A DNA stretch of 43,986 nucleotides from a virus, in the IMG/VR virus record IMGVR_UViG_3300025818_000034, positions 1 to 43,986 of that record. One strand, written 5' to 3'. This document shows, one piece after another, positions 43,935 through 43,986 of this stretch; the stretch's first letter is position 1; every line of letters starts with the position of its first letter. The position numbers and the translations under genes are program-made. The notes beneath the pieces were generated by a model. The model was not told the origin of the DNA. It saw only the letters and a program-made list of their open reading frames with translations, and did no database searches.

Positions 43935-43986
43935 ATGAGTTACATTATCAACAAAACCGACGGATCGAAACTGATTACCTTAAAAG
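43935..43986 (+). CDS. Start of a third fibre paralogue (cut by window edge)
   Basis: The first 17 codons read MSYIINKTDGSKLITLK, nearly the same start as the fibre at 39879 (MAYIVNKTDGSQLVTI). It is in frame to the end of the window. A third copy of the fibre family therefore follows the adhesin. Confidence 0.7.
   Translation, partial: MSYIINKTDGSKLITLK

Overview
This window is part of an AT-rich tailed-phage genome of the T4-like marine myovirus type (the group that includes cyanophage and pelagiphage relatives). The evidence is a nearly contiguous T4 baseplate module (gp48/54-like, gp53, hub protein, gp5, gp25, gp6, giant wedge or fibre protein), the T4 recombination pair gp46/gp47, the late sigma factor gp55, and several copies of the T4 late-promoter box TATAAATA. 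The host cannot be read from the sequence. No tRNA, rRNA, CRISPR array or integrase was seen.

Layout. (1) 1-3731: a minus-strand coiled-coil protein (possible tape measure start) faces a gp26-family hub protein that appears to be extended by a programmed -1 frameshift. A 450-bp gene-poor stretch full of hairpins follows, then a plus-strand operon of a glycosyltransferase-like protein, a GIY-YIG nuclease and a small protein, closed by a bidirectional terminator. (2) 3750-7768, minus strand: a histone H1 (Hc1)-like protein with its own sigma70-type promoter, and a gp55-gp47-gp46 operon. (3) 7889-31828, plus strand, late: the baseplate genes ending in a 4666-residue protein that contains a blue-copper-like domain, a seven-bladed FG-GAP propeller, carbohydrate-binding-like modules and tandem beta repeats. 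(4) 31841-35236: a structural protein, a fibre protein and two further conserved proteins. (5) 35256-35982: a small early-type transcription unit of unknown proteins with a possible leader peptide. (6) 36012-39786, minus strand: a compact five-gene cassette with a radical SAM/SPASM-like enzyme, a QueC-like PP-loop ATPase, an acetyltransferase-like protein and two DxD glycosyltransferases, behind a strong sigma70-type promoter. (7) 39879-43986: a second fibre paralogue, a glycine-rich adhesin with a helical tail, two unknown proteins, and the start of a third fibre paralogue.

How it fits together. Sigma70-like promoters (early, host polymerase) serve the nuclease/sigma/histone genes, the small-protein unit and the enzyme cassette. 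TATAAATA-like boxes (late, gp55-dependent) serve the baseplate and fibre genes. At two junctions (near 7820 and 39840) an early minus-strand promoter and a late plus-strand promoter lie back to back. The best candidates for something new are the five-gene radical SAM/PP-loop/glycosyltransferase cassette lodged between fibre paralogues, the complete blue-copper ligand set in the giant virion protein, the gp26 frameshift, the structured gene-poor region at 1415-1867, and a set of promoter boxes placed so close to AUG that the messages would be leaderless.
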